Shown here one piece after another: positions 52,885 through 62,633 of a stretch of DNA of 64,000 nt. Source of the DNA: Saprospiraceae bacterium (GTDB lineage: Bacteria; Bacteroidota; Bacteroidia; Chitinophagales; Saprospiraceae); NCBI GenBank assembly GCA_021739645.1, contig JAIPBL010000005.1:1-64000 (forward strand), in the 5' to 3' direction. The notes below the pieces were generated by a model, which did not search any database, was not told the origin of the DNA, and saw only the letters and a program-made list of their open reading frames with translations. Made by a program: the position numbers and the translations under genes. Each line of letters opens with the position of its first letter. Position 1 is the first letter of the stretch.

Positions 52885-54486
52885 ATGCCAATCAACATTT
52901 CAAACTGGAACGTCGAAGACAAACAATTCTGGGAATCAACGGGTAAAAAAATTGCCACCAAAAACCTCTGGATTTCAATCCCTGCCCTGCTGCTGGCCTT
53001 CGCCGTGTGGATAATGTGGAGCGTCATCGCCACCAAAATGAAGGAGTTCGGCTACAATTTCGGCATGATTACGCCCGGCATGAGTCCCGAAGAAGTGGCG
53101 GAAAAACTCAAGGAAATCAATAGTCTCTATTACACCTTGCCTGCCATTGCTGGTCTTGCCGGTGCCACTTTGAGGATTCCCAATTCCTTTCTCATCAGTA
53201 TCGGTGGAGGGAGGAATGTGGTTTCCATTACGACTGCCCTGTTATTGATTCCAACTATCGGGGTTGGGTTTGCCTTGCAGGATGTGAATACCCCGTATTT
53301 GACCTTTGCCATAATGGCTGCCCTGTCGGGCTTTGGAGGGGGCAACTTCTCTTCCTCGATGAGCAACATCAGCTATTTTTTTCCAAAAAAAGTACAGGGA
53401 ACTTCATTGGGGCTAAACGCAGGCATCGGCAACCTCGGCGTTGGTATTATGCAAAAAACCATCCCTTTGGTAGTGGGCCTGTTCCTGTTTTCTGCCATTG
53501 ACCAGAATGGCAATGTAGTCAGCGATGAGGCACTTGCAGGCATACAAAATGCAGGTTGGGTTTGGGTGCCCCTTCTCGTCCTTTCAGCCATGGCTGCATT
53601 TTTTGGGATGAACAACGTCATTACCGGCACACCTAAAATGCCAAGCACTTTGCAAGGTATCGGCAAAACACTTTACATGGTCGGGCTGGGACTGTTGGCG
53701 ACTTTCATCGGGGCCTATATGTTGGTCACCCTTCAAATCAACATGTGGATTGTGCTGCCAGTGGTCATTATCCTGACGGTGATGTTGATGAAATACCTTA
53801 CGCCGGGTGAAATGAAAGCTAATCTCAATAAGCAGTTCGCCATTTTTGGAAACAAGCACAATTGGATAATGACTGTTATTTACACGATGACCTTCGGTTC
53901 CTTCATCGGTTTTTCGGCGGCCTTCCCAAAGTTGTGTCAGGATATCTTTGTTTATTCCGACCCTTTGAATCCCGAATTCATCAATCCGAATGCACCCAAC
54001 TTTTTGACCTGGGTCTTCCTGGGGCCGGTCATCGGGGCGCTGATCCGCCCGGTTGGGGGGTGGCTTTCTGATAAAATAGACAGTGGGGCAAAGGTCACGG
54101 CAGGCGCCACTGTTGTTCAGATTGCAGCTACTTTGGCGGTGGCCTATTTTATCATACAGGCAAAAGACAGTGCCACGCCGGAGGCTTACTGGTGGCCGTT
54201 TTTTGCATGCTTCATGGTCTTGTTCCTGACCACCGGCATCGGCAACGGCTCGACCTTTCGGAGCATCCCAAATATTTTCAGTAAGGAACAGGCAGGACCG
54301 GTTCTGGGCTGGACGGCAGCCATCGCCGCTTACGGGGCGTTCATCATACCCAAAGTATTCGGCCAACAAATTCAGAACGGCACGCCGGAATATGCCCTTT
54401 ACGGTTTTGCAATTTATTATGTGATTTGTCTGGTGCTGAATTGGTGGTATTACCAGGGCCCGAAGGCGGAGTATAAGAACCCGTGA
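52885..54486 (+). CDS. Second nitrate/nitrite transporter (NarK2-type)
   Basis: A 533-residue major facilitator with 12 or more helices. The nitrate signature GLNAGIGNLGVGIMQK is the NarK2-like version; FGSFIGFSAAFPKL and GPVIGALIRPVGGWLSDK are conserved family stretches. Two adjacent NarK types are fused or paired in several denitrifiers, one acting as nitrate/proton symporter and the other as nitrate/nitrite antiporter. I use the ATG at 52885, 14 bases after the first transporter's stop; an upstream TTG would overlap it. Confidence 0.88.
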   Translation: MPINISNWNVEDKQFWESTGKKIATKNLWISIPALLLAFAVWIMWSVIATKMKEFGYNFGMITPGMSPEEVAEKLKEINSLYYTLPAIAGLAGATLRIPNSFLISIGGGRNVVSITTALLLIPTIGVGFALQDVNTPYLTFAIMAALSGFGGGNFSSSMSNISYFFPKKVQGTSLGLNAGIGNLGVGIMQKTIPLVVGLFLFSAIDQNGNVVSDEALAGIQNAGWVWVPLLVLSAMAAFFGMNNVITGTPKMPSTLQGIGKTLYMVGLGLLATFIGAYMLVTLQINMWIVLPVVIILTVMLMKYLTPGEMKANLNKQFAIFGNKHNWIMTVIYTMTFGSFIGFSAAFPKLCQDIFVYSDPLNPEFINPNAPNFLTWVFLGPVIGALIRPVGGWLSDKIDSGAKVTAGATVVQIAATLAVAYFIIQAKDSATPEAYWWPFFACFMVLFLTTGIGNGSTFRSIPNIFSKEQAGPVLGWTAAIAAYGAFIIPKVFGQQIQNGTPEYALYGFAIYYVICLVLNWWYYQGPKAEYKNP

Positions 54487-54619
54487 TTGTTTTGCCCTTC
54501 TTTGTCCTCCCCGATAGGGGAACTGCAACGTCATGAGGGCTGCCGTTGATTTTCCCAATTGGAGAAATCAAAGTCGGCGGCAAGAAAATTCTGAATTTTT
54601 TGATTTTAAAAATGTAACC

Positions 54620-54943
54620 ATGTCAACACCAAAAGATAAAATCCCCAAACGCTTCACCCGGTTCATGGAAAAATACCCTGAAATCGGAAAAGCCTATTCT
54701 GACCTTGGTGACGCCGTTCACAAGGCAGGTCCATTGGACGACAAAACCCGCGCACTGGTAAAAGTGGCCATTTCCGGCGGGGCCATGCTCGAAGGGGCGT
54801 TCCATTCACATATCCGCAAAGCGGTGCAGGCTGGCGCTACGAAGGAAGAATTGCAGCACATCGCATTCCTTGCGTTGCCCACCATCGGATTTCCTTCCAT
54901 GATGGCGCTATTGTCGTGGATTGATGATATTTTCACGGATTGA
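54620..54943 (+). CDS. Carboxymuconolactone decarboxylase (AhpD-like) family protein
   Basis: A 107-residue helical protein of the CMD family: DDKTRALVKVAISGGAMLEGAFHSHIRKAVQAG. The CxxC redox pair of AhpD is absent, so a peroxiredoxin-reductase role is unlikely. The histidines H62/H64 region (FHSHIRKA) is kept. It lies between the transporters and a hemerythrin gene and probably belongs to the stress part of the nar operon. Confidence 0.85.
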   Translation: MSTPKDKIPKRFTRFMEKYPEIGKAYSDLGDAVHKAGPLDDKTRALVKVAISGGAMLEGAFHSHIRKAVQAGATKEELQHIAFLALPTIGFPSMMALLSWIDDIFTD

Positions 54944-54968
54944 TTCATTTTTTGAAAAAAGTAAAACC

Positions 54969-55616
54969 ATGATTGAACTAAAAGTCATCAACCAAAGCGA
55001 CCCTTTAAAAAGGAAGGCCGAGAAACAAACCGAGCAGGAAGAATTTTCGCCCATGGACCCGCCCGATGCCTATTCACCGCCCAACTTGGAGGCGATACCT
55101 TACGAGGAGATGCACCCCTTCCTCCAGCAACTGATGGACGAGCACAAGACCTGCATCAAAGGACTTGATGATTTTGAGGCGATTTTGTTGCATATCCAGG
55201 AAAAAGGGCTTGACCGTGAAGTGAACGGAAAGTTGAGCCAGTTTTTTGAGTTTTTTGACAACAATATTGTCAAGCACAACCAAAAAGAGGAAAAGGATTT
55301 GTTCCCCCTGCTGCAGCAAAAATTGATGGAATCCGGCGAGCACGGGCACGGCTTGACCCCCGTCACGGCAGTGGACATGCTGGAAGACGACCACATCAAG
55401 GTCATCCAACTCGCAGCGGTGGTTTTCAATTTTTTTGGCTTGGTCATGCGCCTGCCCGACGCCAATTCCCGTTTGGTGGTATTGGATGCTGCCCTGGAGC
55501 AAGGCAAGGTGTTGATTGAGATGCTGCGCCTGCATATTTTCCGAGAGGACAATATTGTTTTTGTGCAAGCACAGCAATTGATTTCTGCGGAAGAGTTTGA
55601 AGCGATGGCAGGGTGA
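54969..55616 (+). CDS. Hemerythrin HHE-domain protein
   Basis: A 215-residue protein. A 45-residue polar N-terminal part precedes an HHE domain with likely ligands H59 (MDEHKTC), H103 with E107 (KHNQKEEKD), H142 (DDHIKV) and a C-terminal HIFREDNIVF. It probably binds oxygen or NO or protects iron centres during nitrate respiration. Start taken at ATG 54969, 25 bases after the CMD gene. Confidence 0.85.
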   Translation: MIELKVINQSDPLKRKAEKQTEQEEFSPMDPPDAYSPPNLEAIPYEEMHPFLQQLMDEHKTCIKGLDDFEAILLHIQEKGLDREVNGKLSQFFEFFDNNIVKHNQKEEKDLFPLLQQKLMESGEHGHGLTPVTAVDMLEDDHIKVIQLAAVVFNFFGLVMRLPDANSRLVVLDAALEQGKVLIEMLRLHIFREDNIVFVQAQQLISAEEFEAMAG

Positions 55617-55665
55617 AACGGATTGAGGGAAAAGTGGGTTTAAAAAAAAATCTAAATTCTGTCCA

Positions 55666-56400
55666 ATGTCGGCTACCAACGGTTTTTGTACGGTGCAGGA
55701 CACCAGTTTGAAATCTTGCATGAGCTGCCTGCTTAGGCGGCACTCCCTTTTCAGTGACCTTATCGCCGCCGAGCTTATTGCACTAAACAAGAACCGTTAC
55801 GAGATGTCCTATCATGCCGGGGAAACCATTTACAAAGAAGGCACCCAGCCGCCCGGCCTGATTTGCCTGAACCAAGGGAAGGTGAAAATATTCCGGCAAC
55901 ATGCCAGTGGGGCGGAACAAATAGTGGCGCTCAAGAAACCCGTGGATTTCATCGGCTTCCGGGCTTTGATGGGAGGGCTCCGGTACCAGACCTCGGCCGT
56001 TGCGCTGGAAGATATTTCGGTCTGCATCATTGATAAAAATGATTTTTTCAAAGTCATCGCCAACAACAGCCAATTGGCTTTCAAAATCATCCGACAGCTT
56101 GCCCACGAACTGAACGAAACGGAGCTGAGGATGGCCAATCTTACAAAAAAACACCTCCGTGCCCGCCTGGCCGATGCCCTGCTTTTGGTGCAGGATATTT
56201 ACGGCTCCTGCCCCGTGAAACGCACTTTGAACGTGCCCCTCAAACGGGCCGACCTGGCCGCCCTCGCCAACATGACCACGGCCAATGCCATCCGGGTGCT
56301 TTATTCTTTTTCCAAAGAGGACATCGTCGAAATTGACCAACGGAACATCACCATCAAAGACCTGAAAACATTGCGGGATATCAGCGTTTTTGGGCGGTGA
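55666..56400 (+). CDS. Crp/Fnr-family regulator with cysteine set
   Basis: A 244-residue regulator: cyclic-nucleotide-type beta-roll (about 25-150) and helix-turn-helix (RADLAALANMTTANAIRVLYSF). Cysteines C8, C18, C21 and C120 recall the four cluster ligands of FNR (three near the N-terminus, one near 122), although the N-terminal spacing differs. It could sense oxygen or NO and control the nar genes. No clear TTGAT-N4-ATCAA site was seen upstream of porin, cytochrome, norZ or bcrC, so its target motif may differ. Confidence 0.88.
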   Translation: MSATNGFCTVQDTSLKSCMSCLLRRHSLFSDLIAAELIALNKNRYEMSYHAGETIYKEGTQPPGLICLNQGKVKIFRQHASGAEQIVALKKPVDFIGFRALMGGLRYQTSAVALEDISVCIIDKNDFFKVIANNSQLAFKIIRQLAHELNETELRMANLTKKHLRARLADALLLVQDIYGSCPVKRTLNVPLKRADLAALANMTTANAIRVLYSFSKEDIVEIDQRNITIKDLKTLRDISVFGR

Positions 56401-56613
56401 ATGCAGCCCGTTCCTGCTTGTACCGCAAAACGGAGCGGGCCGGATGGTATGTTAAAAAGCATATCACCGGGTGATTTACGTCATTCTGGGTTGTTGCAGG
56501 AATTGGTTCCTTTGCTACGGTCAAATGGCCGTTTGTTTTTTCAAATTAATATTGATTCACTAACGTTGACATGGTTTCAAACCCTGCCAATGTTTACAAA
56601 AAAAATTATGCTT

Positions 56614-57366
56614 ATGAAAACGTTCAAAATCATGGCTGTAGCCATGTTCGCCCTTTCTATGTTTGCCTTTTTGGGTTGCGACGATGAAAAACAGCCCGGC
56701 TTTGTCACCGTCTATCTCGACCATGATGTGGCCGGGGAAGCATTGGAATTTGACAATATCAAATACACTTCAAAGGCAGGCCATCCGTTCAGCGTCGCCC
56801 GTTTGAAATATTATGTTTCCAACGTCACCTTGCTCGAAGCGGACGGCACCGCTTTCGAGATAAAGGACGTGCATTACCGGGATGCCGCCGAGGCCAGTAC
56901 CCGCTCTTTTTCTGCCACCAATGTGCCGAGCGGCAAGTATGAAAAAATATCGTTTATCTATGGCCTGGATGAAACGGTCAACGTGGACGGCGGCCTGCCA
57001 AACACGCAGACCAACATCAACATGGAATGGCCCATCCCCGGCGACCAGGGATACCATTACATGAAGTTGGAGGGGAAATATGATTCGTTGGGCATGGGCG
57101 TCATCAAAAATTTCAACCTGCACACCGGGGCTACGATGGGCAACCAGAACTACATCAAAATCAGTCTCCCACTGTCCGCCTTTTCTGTGGACGGCAACAC
57201 TTGGGGAATCTATCTGGAAATGGACATCAACGAGTGGTTGGAGAACCCGAACACTTGGGATTTCGAAGAGTTCGGCCCCATGATTATGATGAACCAAAAC
57301 GCACAGGAAGTCCTGAAAGCCAATGGTTCGACAGTGTTTAAAATAGACAAAGTGGAGAAGGAATAA
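56614..57366 (+). CDS. MbnP-like lipoprotein
   Basis: A 250-residue lipoprotein (lipobox ending FLGC, Cys22) of the MbnP/CorA-like family, extracytoplasmic beta-rich proteins linked to copper. Family stretches include DLDHDV-like strand, FSVARLKYYVSNV, and NMEWPIPGDQGYHYMKLEG with W139. In methanobactin operons MbnP is modified at a tryptophan by the dihaem enzyme MbnH; here a dihaem peroxidase-like gene follows. The start at 56614 is preferred because the frame upstream is not protein-like. Confidence 0.78.
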   Translation: MKTFKIMAVAMFALSMFAFLGCDDEKQPGFVTVYLDHDVAGEALEFDNIKYTSKAGHPFSVARLKYYVSNVTLLEADGTAFEIKDVHYRDAAEASTRSFSATNVPSGKYEKISFIYGLDETVNVDGGLPNTQTNINMEWPIPGDQGYHYMKLEGKYDSLGMGVIKNFNLHTGATMGNQNYIKISLPLSAFSVDGNTWGIYLEMDINEWLENPNTWDFEEFGPMIMMNQNAQEVLKANGSTVFKIDKVEKE

Positions 57367-57485
57367 GGGGGGCGTGAATGATGAATGATGAATTTTCAAG
57401 GCATTGATTGACAGATGTCTGCAAATCAAATTGGCCATATTTATCATTCACTACCACTTGCCGAAATACTCAAAAATAGATAGCT

Positions 57486-58571
57486 ATGAATTTTTTCAAA
57501 ATCATATTCTTCCTTGGCCTGCCCGCCATGTTCGTATTTTCTTGTAAAAAAGACGAGCCTAAGCCGCCTGTTGACCCCGACCACCCCGACCTCGTTTACG
57601 ACCCGACGCCCTATCAATTGGCCGCCCCCGCCTATTTCCCCTTGCTGGAAATGCCAGCGGACAACCCTATGACGGAGGAGGGCATCTTGCTGGGACGGAT
57701 GTTGTTTTACGACCCCATTCTGTCTGGTGACAGCACGCTTTCCTGTGCTGGGTGCCACAAACAGGAATATGCTTTTTCCGATGAAAACCAGTTCAGCACG
57801 GGCATTGATGGGCTGATGGGCGACCGCCAGGCCATGCCCGTGATGAACATCGCTTGGGTCAGCGATTTGTTTTGGGACGGGCGGGCCGAAGGGGTGGAGG
57901 CGCAGGCACTCGGCCCGGTCGAAAACCCTATCGAGATGCACGAGACCTGGCCCAATGCCATGGAAAAACTCAAGCGCCACCCCGAGTATCCAAGCTTGTT
58001 TTTTTATGCCTTTGGCACTTGGGACATCACCAAAGAACACGCCGCCAAGGCCATCGCCCAGTTTGAGCGGACGCTGATCAGTGCCGATACCCGTTTTGAC
58101 AAAAAATTCTACCTGTTAGACCCCAATCCATTCTTGTTGACCGACGAAGAAATAGAAGGGCATTTTATTTTCAATACCGAAAAAGGGGACTGCTTCCATT
58201 GCCACGGTGGCAGCCTTTTGACGGACAACCTTTTCCACAACAATGGTCTCGATGCCAACTCCGCCGACGAGGGCCTCGGCAAGGTGACGGGGAAAACAAC
58301 CGACCGGGGCAAGTTCAAAACCCCCTCCCTGCGGAACATTGCCCTCACCGGCCCCTACATGCACGACGGGCGTTTTGCCACGCTGGAAGAGGTCGTGGAT
58401 TTTTACAGCGATAGCCTACAGTTTTCAGAAACGATAGACCCGCTGATGAAAAACGTGCACCAGGGCGGCATCCGGTTGACGGCGCAGGAAAAAAGCAACC
58501 TGATTGCTTTCCTGCACACCTTCACGGATACGGCATTTGTACACCGGAAGGAGTTTTCGAATCCGTTTTGA
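57486..58571 (+). CDS. Dihaem cytochrome-c peroxidase / MauG-MbnH-like protein
   Basis: A 361-residue lipoprotein (Cys20 in FVFSC). Two haem c sites are present, C87-x2-C90-H91 (SCAGCHK) and C236-x2-C239-H240 (DCFHCHG). TPSLRNIALTGPYMHDGR is the conserved signature of bacterial dihaem peroxidases. It could reduce H2O2, or oxidise a tryptophan on the neighbouring MbnP-like protein. The pairing suggests the latter; sequence alone cannot tell. Confidence 0.87.
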   Translation: MNFFKIIFFLGLPAMFVFSCKKDEPKPPVDPDHPDLVYDPTPYQLAAPAYFPLLEMPADNPMTEEGILLGRMLFYDPILSGDSTLSCAGCHKQEYAFSDENQFSTGIDGLMGDRQAMPVMNIAWVSDLFWDGRAEGVEAQALGPVENPIEMHETWPNAMEKLKRHPEYPSLFFYAFGTWDITKEHAAKAIAQFERTLISADTRFDKKFYLLDPNPFLLTDEEIEGHFIFNTEKGDCFHCHGGSLLTDNLFHNNGLDANSADEGLGKVTGKTTDRGKFKTPSLRNIALTGPYMHDGRFATLEEVVDFYSDSLQFSETIDPLMKNVHQGGIRLTAQEKSNLIAFLHTFTDTAFVHRKEFSNPF

Positions 58572-58640
58572 TGGGGTGCTTTCCGCCAATGTTTTTACCG
58601 GCCCCGGTTTAACCCAGCCACCTTGAAGAAATCAGGCTGA

Positions 58641-58684
58641 AAAGAAAGGGTACTTCCGCAAATTTGCGGAAGTACCCTTTCTTT
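58641..58684. terminator. 44-base perfect palindrome after the dihaem gene
   Basis: Bases 58641-58662 and 58663-58684 are exact reverse complements with no spacer. The flanking A-run and T-run would let it act as a terminator in either direction. It lies 69 bases after the dihaem gene stop. Confidence 0.75.
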
Positions 58685-58823
58685 ATTCCTAAAATCTCCT
58701 CCTTTTTCCAGTAGAAACAACATCTGTACTGCTTTTTACAACAATAGGTAGAGCGGCTGGAAAGGGCAACAAGCATTTTTGTGAGGAATACAAACCTTAT
58801 CCTTTATCTCACAAATCTCAGCC

Positions 58824-61800
58824 ATGAAAAGAATCTACTTACCCTTCGCACTTTTCTTTTTTCTAACTACCAGCCTCTTCTGTCAATGGGAACCCAAAGC
58901 CGTTGGCACACTGCCGGTGGATTATTATGTCTCGGACATTTCTATTGTCAGTGAGCAGGTCATCTGGGCGGTTGCCATTGATTATTCTCAGGCCAACCCA
59001 CCCGTACCTCCCACCCACATCACTAAATTGTTGAAATCCACTGATGGTGGCGATACATGGGAAGTAAAGGACATTGAAGAAATCATGGGCAGGGTCAGCT
59101 TTGACATTCACGCTTTTGATGAAAACACTGTAATTATTACGACCCAAAACCTGCAAAGTGCAGCAGGAAGGGGATTGTGGCGAACGACCGACGGCGGCGA
59201 AAACTGGAATGAGGAACACCCCGGCAGTGACGGCGGGTATTGGGTGCATTTTTTTAACGCTATCGAAGGCATTTGCATCAACCGCCAGTCCATGGCAAGA
59301 ACAACGGACGGAGGTGTGACCTGGAATTCGATTCCACCTGCCAATATCCCTGCTTTTCAGTCAGGTGAAAATACCGGCATGAACACTGCCGCCACCTCTC
59401 TGGAAGCATTCGGGGACATTTTGTGGTTCGGTACTACAACAGGCAGGGTTTTCAGAAGCCTTGACCGGGGGCAGAACTGGGATGTGTTCCCTTCTGGTTT
59501 TGGCAACAATGCCCCCATTTTCTCCACGGCTTTTGTGGATGAAAAAAACGGGATCGCACTGTACGAAGCCTCCAACGAGCCAGACCATGAACATCTCCTC
59601 ATCAGAACTTCAGACGGGGGAGAAAGTTGGAGCTCTTTGGACTACGACTACGATTTCGAGGAAGTGACCGCTATCCCTTGCTCCAGGGTTTTTGTGGGAG
59701 TCAACTGGGAGGACAGCATTACTGCCATTTCCACCGATTTGGGAGAGACCTGGACGCTGCTGGATGATGAAACCTCCCCCTGGGCACCGGTCTTCAAATC
59801 CCCCAAGCTCGGCTGGATGGCAAACGGCAGCGAGGCAGGTGCCAATCCGGCGCTGTACAAATGGGTGGGCGACGCACTCTACGGCCGCACTTTCGTAAAC
59901 CAAAACGCCAACGGCAACAACGACGGCACTTCCTGGGCAGATGCCTTCACTGACTTGCAGGATGCCCTCGCAGCGGTGGAAGAAGGCGGTGAAATCTGGG
60001 TAGCAGAAGGCACCTACCTGCCCGGCGGCAACCCAAACGCTACTTTTCTGATTGATAAGAATATCCAACTGTACGGCGGCTTTGCCGGGACGGAATGCAA
60101 CCTTTCGGAAAGGGATGTCGAGTTGTACCCCACGGTGCTCTCCGGCGACCTGAACGGGAACGACGTGCTGGATGATTTTGTGACCGGCCGGGGGGATAAT
60201 GTGATGACGGTAGTGACCGTAGGTGACAACCTCACGGAAGCGGCGGTGATTGATGGGTTTACGATTAGCAACGGGCAGGCTGATGGTACCATTTCCAATC
60301 AGGAACTGCGGGGCGGTGGCCTGTATACCCGAGGGTCGGTCATTGTACAGCATTGTTTGTTCACCCAAAACTTTGCAGGCGTGACCGGGGGTGGGGCGTA
60401 CTTCTATTCCCCATCATCCTCTGACGGGGTTTCCGTGGAAGTGAGCCTTTGCCGTTTTGAAAAAAACCGGACTGACAGGGCAGGTGGAGGGATGATGGCG
60501 CACGCATGGGGTCAAAATTCAACCTTCACCCTTGAAGACTGTGAGTTTAGCGAAAACGAAGCACAATGGAACGGGGGTGGGATGCATGCATACACTGAAG
60601 AAAATTCCGGCAATGCCAACATCCTGGTGAAGGGCTGCACTTTTTTCCAGAATTCAACAAATGAGTTTAGTGGTGGTGGCATATCCATGTACTCCGATGG
60701 GCCAAATACAACTTTTACCATTACGGGATGCGGCTTCAACGAGAATGAAACTCCATCTAGCGGGAGCGGATTGCGAAGTTTCCTCGCTGGAGATAATTCC
60801 AATTTCGTTTTGAGAAATTCCACCTTTACGGAAAACGAAGCTGCACAATACGGCACCGCCACCATCTGGGGCTTTGACCCGGAGGGAGGTGGTAATGTGG
60901 ACATCTCGAACTGCCTCTTCGAAAACAACACAGCGACCTATTCGGCAGGCCTGAGCTGGGGCAGCGTCGATGCGGGCGGTTATTTCAACTGGAACCTGAC
61001 CAATACCGATTTCATCGGAAACCATGCTACGGCATTCGGCGGTGCCATGGATTTCTACGGAGAGTCGCCTTCTGAGATGACCATCGAAGGCTGTAATTTC
61101 ATCGGGAACAGCGCAGGGCTTGAGGGCGGGGCCATCCTCGCAGCGACCAACCACCCGGAATTTGTGGGCCGCATGAGCAACTGCGTGTTCGAAAACAACA
61201 GCAGCCCGGCCGGGGCGGCCATCATCGCCAACAACTTCACCGAGGTGCCGGGCATGACGCAGGATGCCGACATCACCTTTGAAAATTGCCTGATGACCGG
61301 CAACACCGGGGATGCCGGCACCTTCAATCTGTATAATATTGGCACCGTGAAACTGCTCAATTGCACTATCGCCCTCAACCAAGACGTAGGCATCGTGCAA
61401 AATGAAAATTCGGCCCTGGCGCTCCAGAACACCATCCTTTACAACCCTGGGGGCTTCATTGATTATATCGGATCGACAGCCAATACCATCGTCACCTCCC
61501 TCGGCGGCAACCTCATCGGCGACCTCAGCCTCGATGGCTTGCTCGACACCTCCGACCAGCAGGACCTCGACCCGCTGTTCGCCGCTCCCGATGACTTCCA
61601 CCTCAGCATGAGCAGCTCTTGCATCAACAAGGGTAACAATGAAGGGGTGACTGCACTTTTCGACCTCGACTGGGAAGACAGAATCCAGCACGACATCGTG
61701 GACATCGGGGCTTACGAAAGCCCGTTCGTGACCTCGACCCGGGAGGTCATCACCGGGGAAATTGGGCTTTCGCCCAACCCTGCTACGGATTTCCTCTTCG

Positions 61801-61988
61801 TCGATTTTCCTGAAAACATTGCCCAGCCTGTCGAAGTCAGCTTGTTCAACGCCACGGGAAAATTGATGAGCAGGCAGGTGGCCACCACTGGGCAGGCGAT
61901 TGATTTGCAGGGCCTGGCTCCCGGAATGTACTGGGTGAAGGCCGTTGTGGGAGAGCGGGTTTACACGGGTAAGTTCAGCAAGTTTTAA
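58824..61988 (+). CDS. Large secreted protein: sortilin-like repeats, beta-helix, type IX tail
   Basis: A 1054-residue surface or extracellular protein. After a signal peptide (1-20), residues 25-350 carry repeated Asp-box motifs (STDGGDTWE, TTDGGENWN, TTDGGVTWN, TSDGGESWS) of a YCF48/sortilin-like propeller. Residues 360-960 form a right-handed parallel beta-helix with Gly/Asn-rich turns (FENNTATYSAG, FIGNSAGLEGGA). The last 85 residues (GLSPNPATDFLFVDF to YTGKFSKF) are a type IX sorting domain. No catalytic signature was found, so adhesion or glycan binding is more likely than enzyme activity. Confidence 0.87.
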   Translation: MKRIYLPFALFFFLTTSLFCQWEPKAVGTLPVDYYVSDISIVSEQVIWAVAIDYSQANPPVPPTHITKLLKSTDGGDTWEVKDIEEIMGRVSFDIHAFDENTVIITTQNLQSAAGRGLWRTTDGGENWNEEHPGSDGGYWVHFFNAIEGICINRQSMARTTDGGVTWNSIPPANIPAFQSGENTGMNTAATSLEAFGDILWFGTTTGRVFRSLDRGQNWDVFPSGFGNNAPIFSTAFVDEKNGIALYEASNEPDHEHLLIRTSDGGESWSSLDYDYDFEEVTAIPCSRVFVGVNWEDSITAISTDLGETWTLLDDETSPWAPVFKSPKLGWMANGSEAGANPALYKWVGDALYGRTFVNQNANGNNDGTSWADAFTDLQDALAAVEEGGEIWVAEGTYLPGGNPNATFLIDKNIQLYGGFAGTECNLSERDVELYPTVLSGDLNGNDVLDDFVTGRGDNVMTVVTVGDNLTEAAVIDGFTISNGQADGTISNQELRGGGLYTRGSVIVQHCLFTQNFAGVTGGGAYFYSPSSSDGVSVEVSLCRFEKNRTDRAGGGMMAHAWGQNSTFTLEDCEFSENEAQWNGGGMHAYTEENSGNANILVKGCTFFQNSTNEFSGGGISMYSDGPNTTFTITGCGFNENETPSSGSGLRSFLAGDNSNFVLRNSTFTENEAAQYGTATIWGFDPEGGGNVDISNCLFENNTATYSAGLSWGSVDAGGYFNWNLTNTDFIGNHATAFGGAMDFYGESPSEMTIEGCNFIGNSAGLEGGAILAATNHPEFVGRMSNCVFENNSSPAGAAIIANNFTEVPGMTQDADITFENCLMTGNTGDAGTFNLYNIGTVKLLNCTIALNQDVGIVQNENSALALQNTILYNPGGFIDYIGSTANTIVTSLGGNLIGDLSLDGLLDTSDQQDLDPLFAAPDDFHLSMSSSCINKGNNEGVTALFDLDWEDRIQHDIVDIGAYESPFVTSTREVITGEIGLSPNPATDFLFVDFPENIAQPVEVSLFNATGKLMSRQVATTGQAIDLQGLAPGMYWVKAVVGERVYTGKFSKF

Positions 61989-62096
61989 AGTAGTTTTTCA
62001 GCATAACCGGCCTTCAGGGGAAGTTGCTTGCAGCTTCTTCTGAAAGGCACTTTATCACTTCCAAATCAACAATTTTAATAAAAAAAAACCTCCATC

Positions 62097-62438
62097 ATGA
62101 AAACTAATCAATTTTTCTTGTCCCTGTTTTTTGTCCTCGCTTTTTGCGAACTCTTATCCGCCCAAATTCAGGTAAAAACCAATGGAGGTAAAATCAGTGT
62201 CCATAGCAGCTGGGGTATTCCCACCCCCGATTGCCCATTCCCGGAGTGCCAACAATTGTTTGAAGATATCCAAGCACAGTATCTCCCACAGGCCAATGAA
62301 TTATGCAAGGACATATTCGTGTGCGTGACCTGTTGTTACGACGGCTATGAAACTTTTGCGCTGGTCAGGATTCAGCCAAATGCTGCTAGTTGCCTGTGTG
62401 TGGAAAAAGCGGAACAGGTGGCATATTGCTCTTTTTAA
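62097..62438 (+). CDS. Small secreted cysteine-rich protein
   Basis: A 113-residue protein with a signal peptide (about 1-22, ending LLSAQ). The mature part has eight cysteines (PDCPFPECQQLF, NELCKDIFVCVTCCYDG, SCLCVEKAEQ, YCSF), which suggests disulfides. No family is recognised. Directly after its stop codon and in the same frame lies a truncated type IX sorting tail. Confidence 0.65.
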   Translation: MKTNQFFLSLFFVLAFCELLSAQIQVKTNGGKISVHSSWGIPTPDCPFPECQQLFEDIQAQYLPQANELCKDIFVCVTCCYDGYETFALVRIQPNAASCLCVEKAEQVAYCSF

Positions 62439-62633
62439 TTCCGAATCCAACTGCCCGAAACCATCACCCAGCCCGTCGAAGTCAGCTTCTTCGACACCAC
62501 GGGGAAAATGCTGGAAAACCAGACCCTTTCCATAGGGCAACCGATTGAGTTGAGGGGTTTGGCGGTAGGGATGTGTTTGGTGAAGGCGGAGGTGGGTGAG
62601 CGGATTTACACGGGCAAGTTCAGCAAGTTCTAA
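62439..62633 (+). pseudogene. Orphan fragment of a type IX sorting domain
   Basis: In frame with the preceding gene but after its TAA, the bases encode LPETITQPVEVSFFDTTGKM and on to GERIYTGKFSKF, closely matching the last 60 residues of the protein ending at 61988. The start of the domain (SPNPATDFLFVDF) is missing. The following non-coding bases (AACCGGTCTTCAGGGGAGG) also match those after 61988. It is a duplicated gene end without its gene. Confidence 0.75.

Noticed and set aside
53584-54558. 324-codon open frame antisense to the second NarK
   Set aside because: The plus-strand transporter has continuous membrane helices and the nitrate signature; the antisense frame is a shadow.
62436-62633. 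Programmed stop-codon read-through joining the small protein to a sorting tail
   Set aside because: The tail lacks its first strand motif (SPNPATDF), so even read-through would give an incomplete domain; decay of a duplicate is simpler. Kept as a finding about duplication only.
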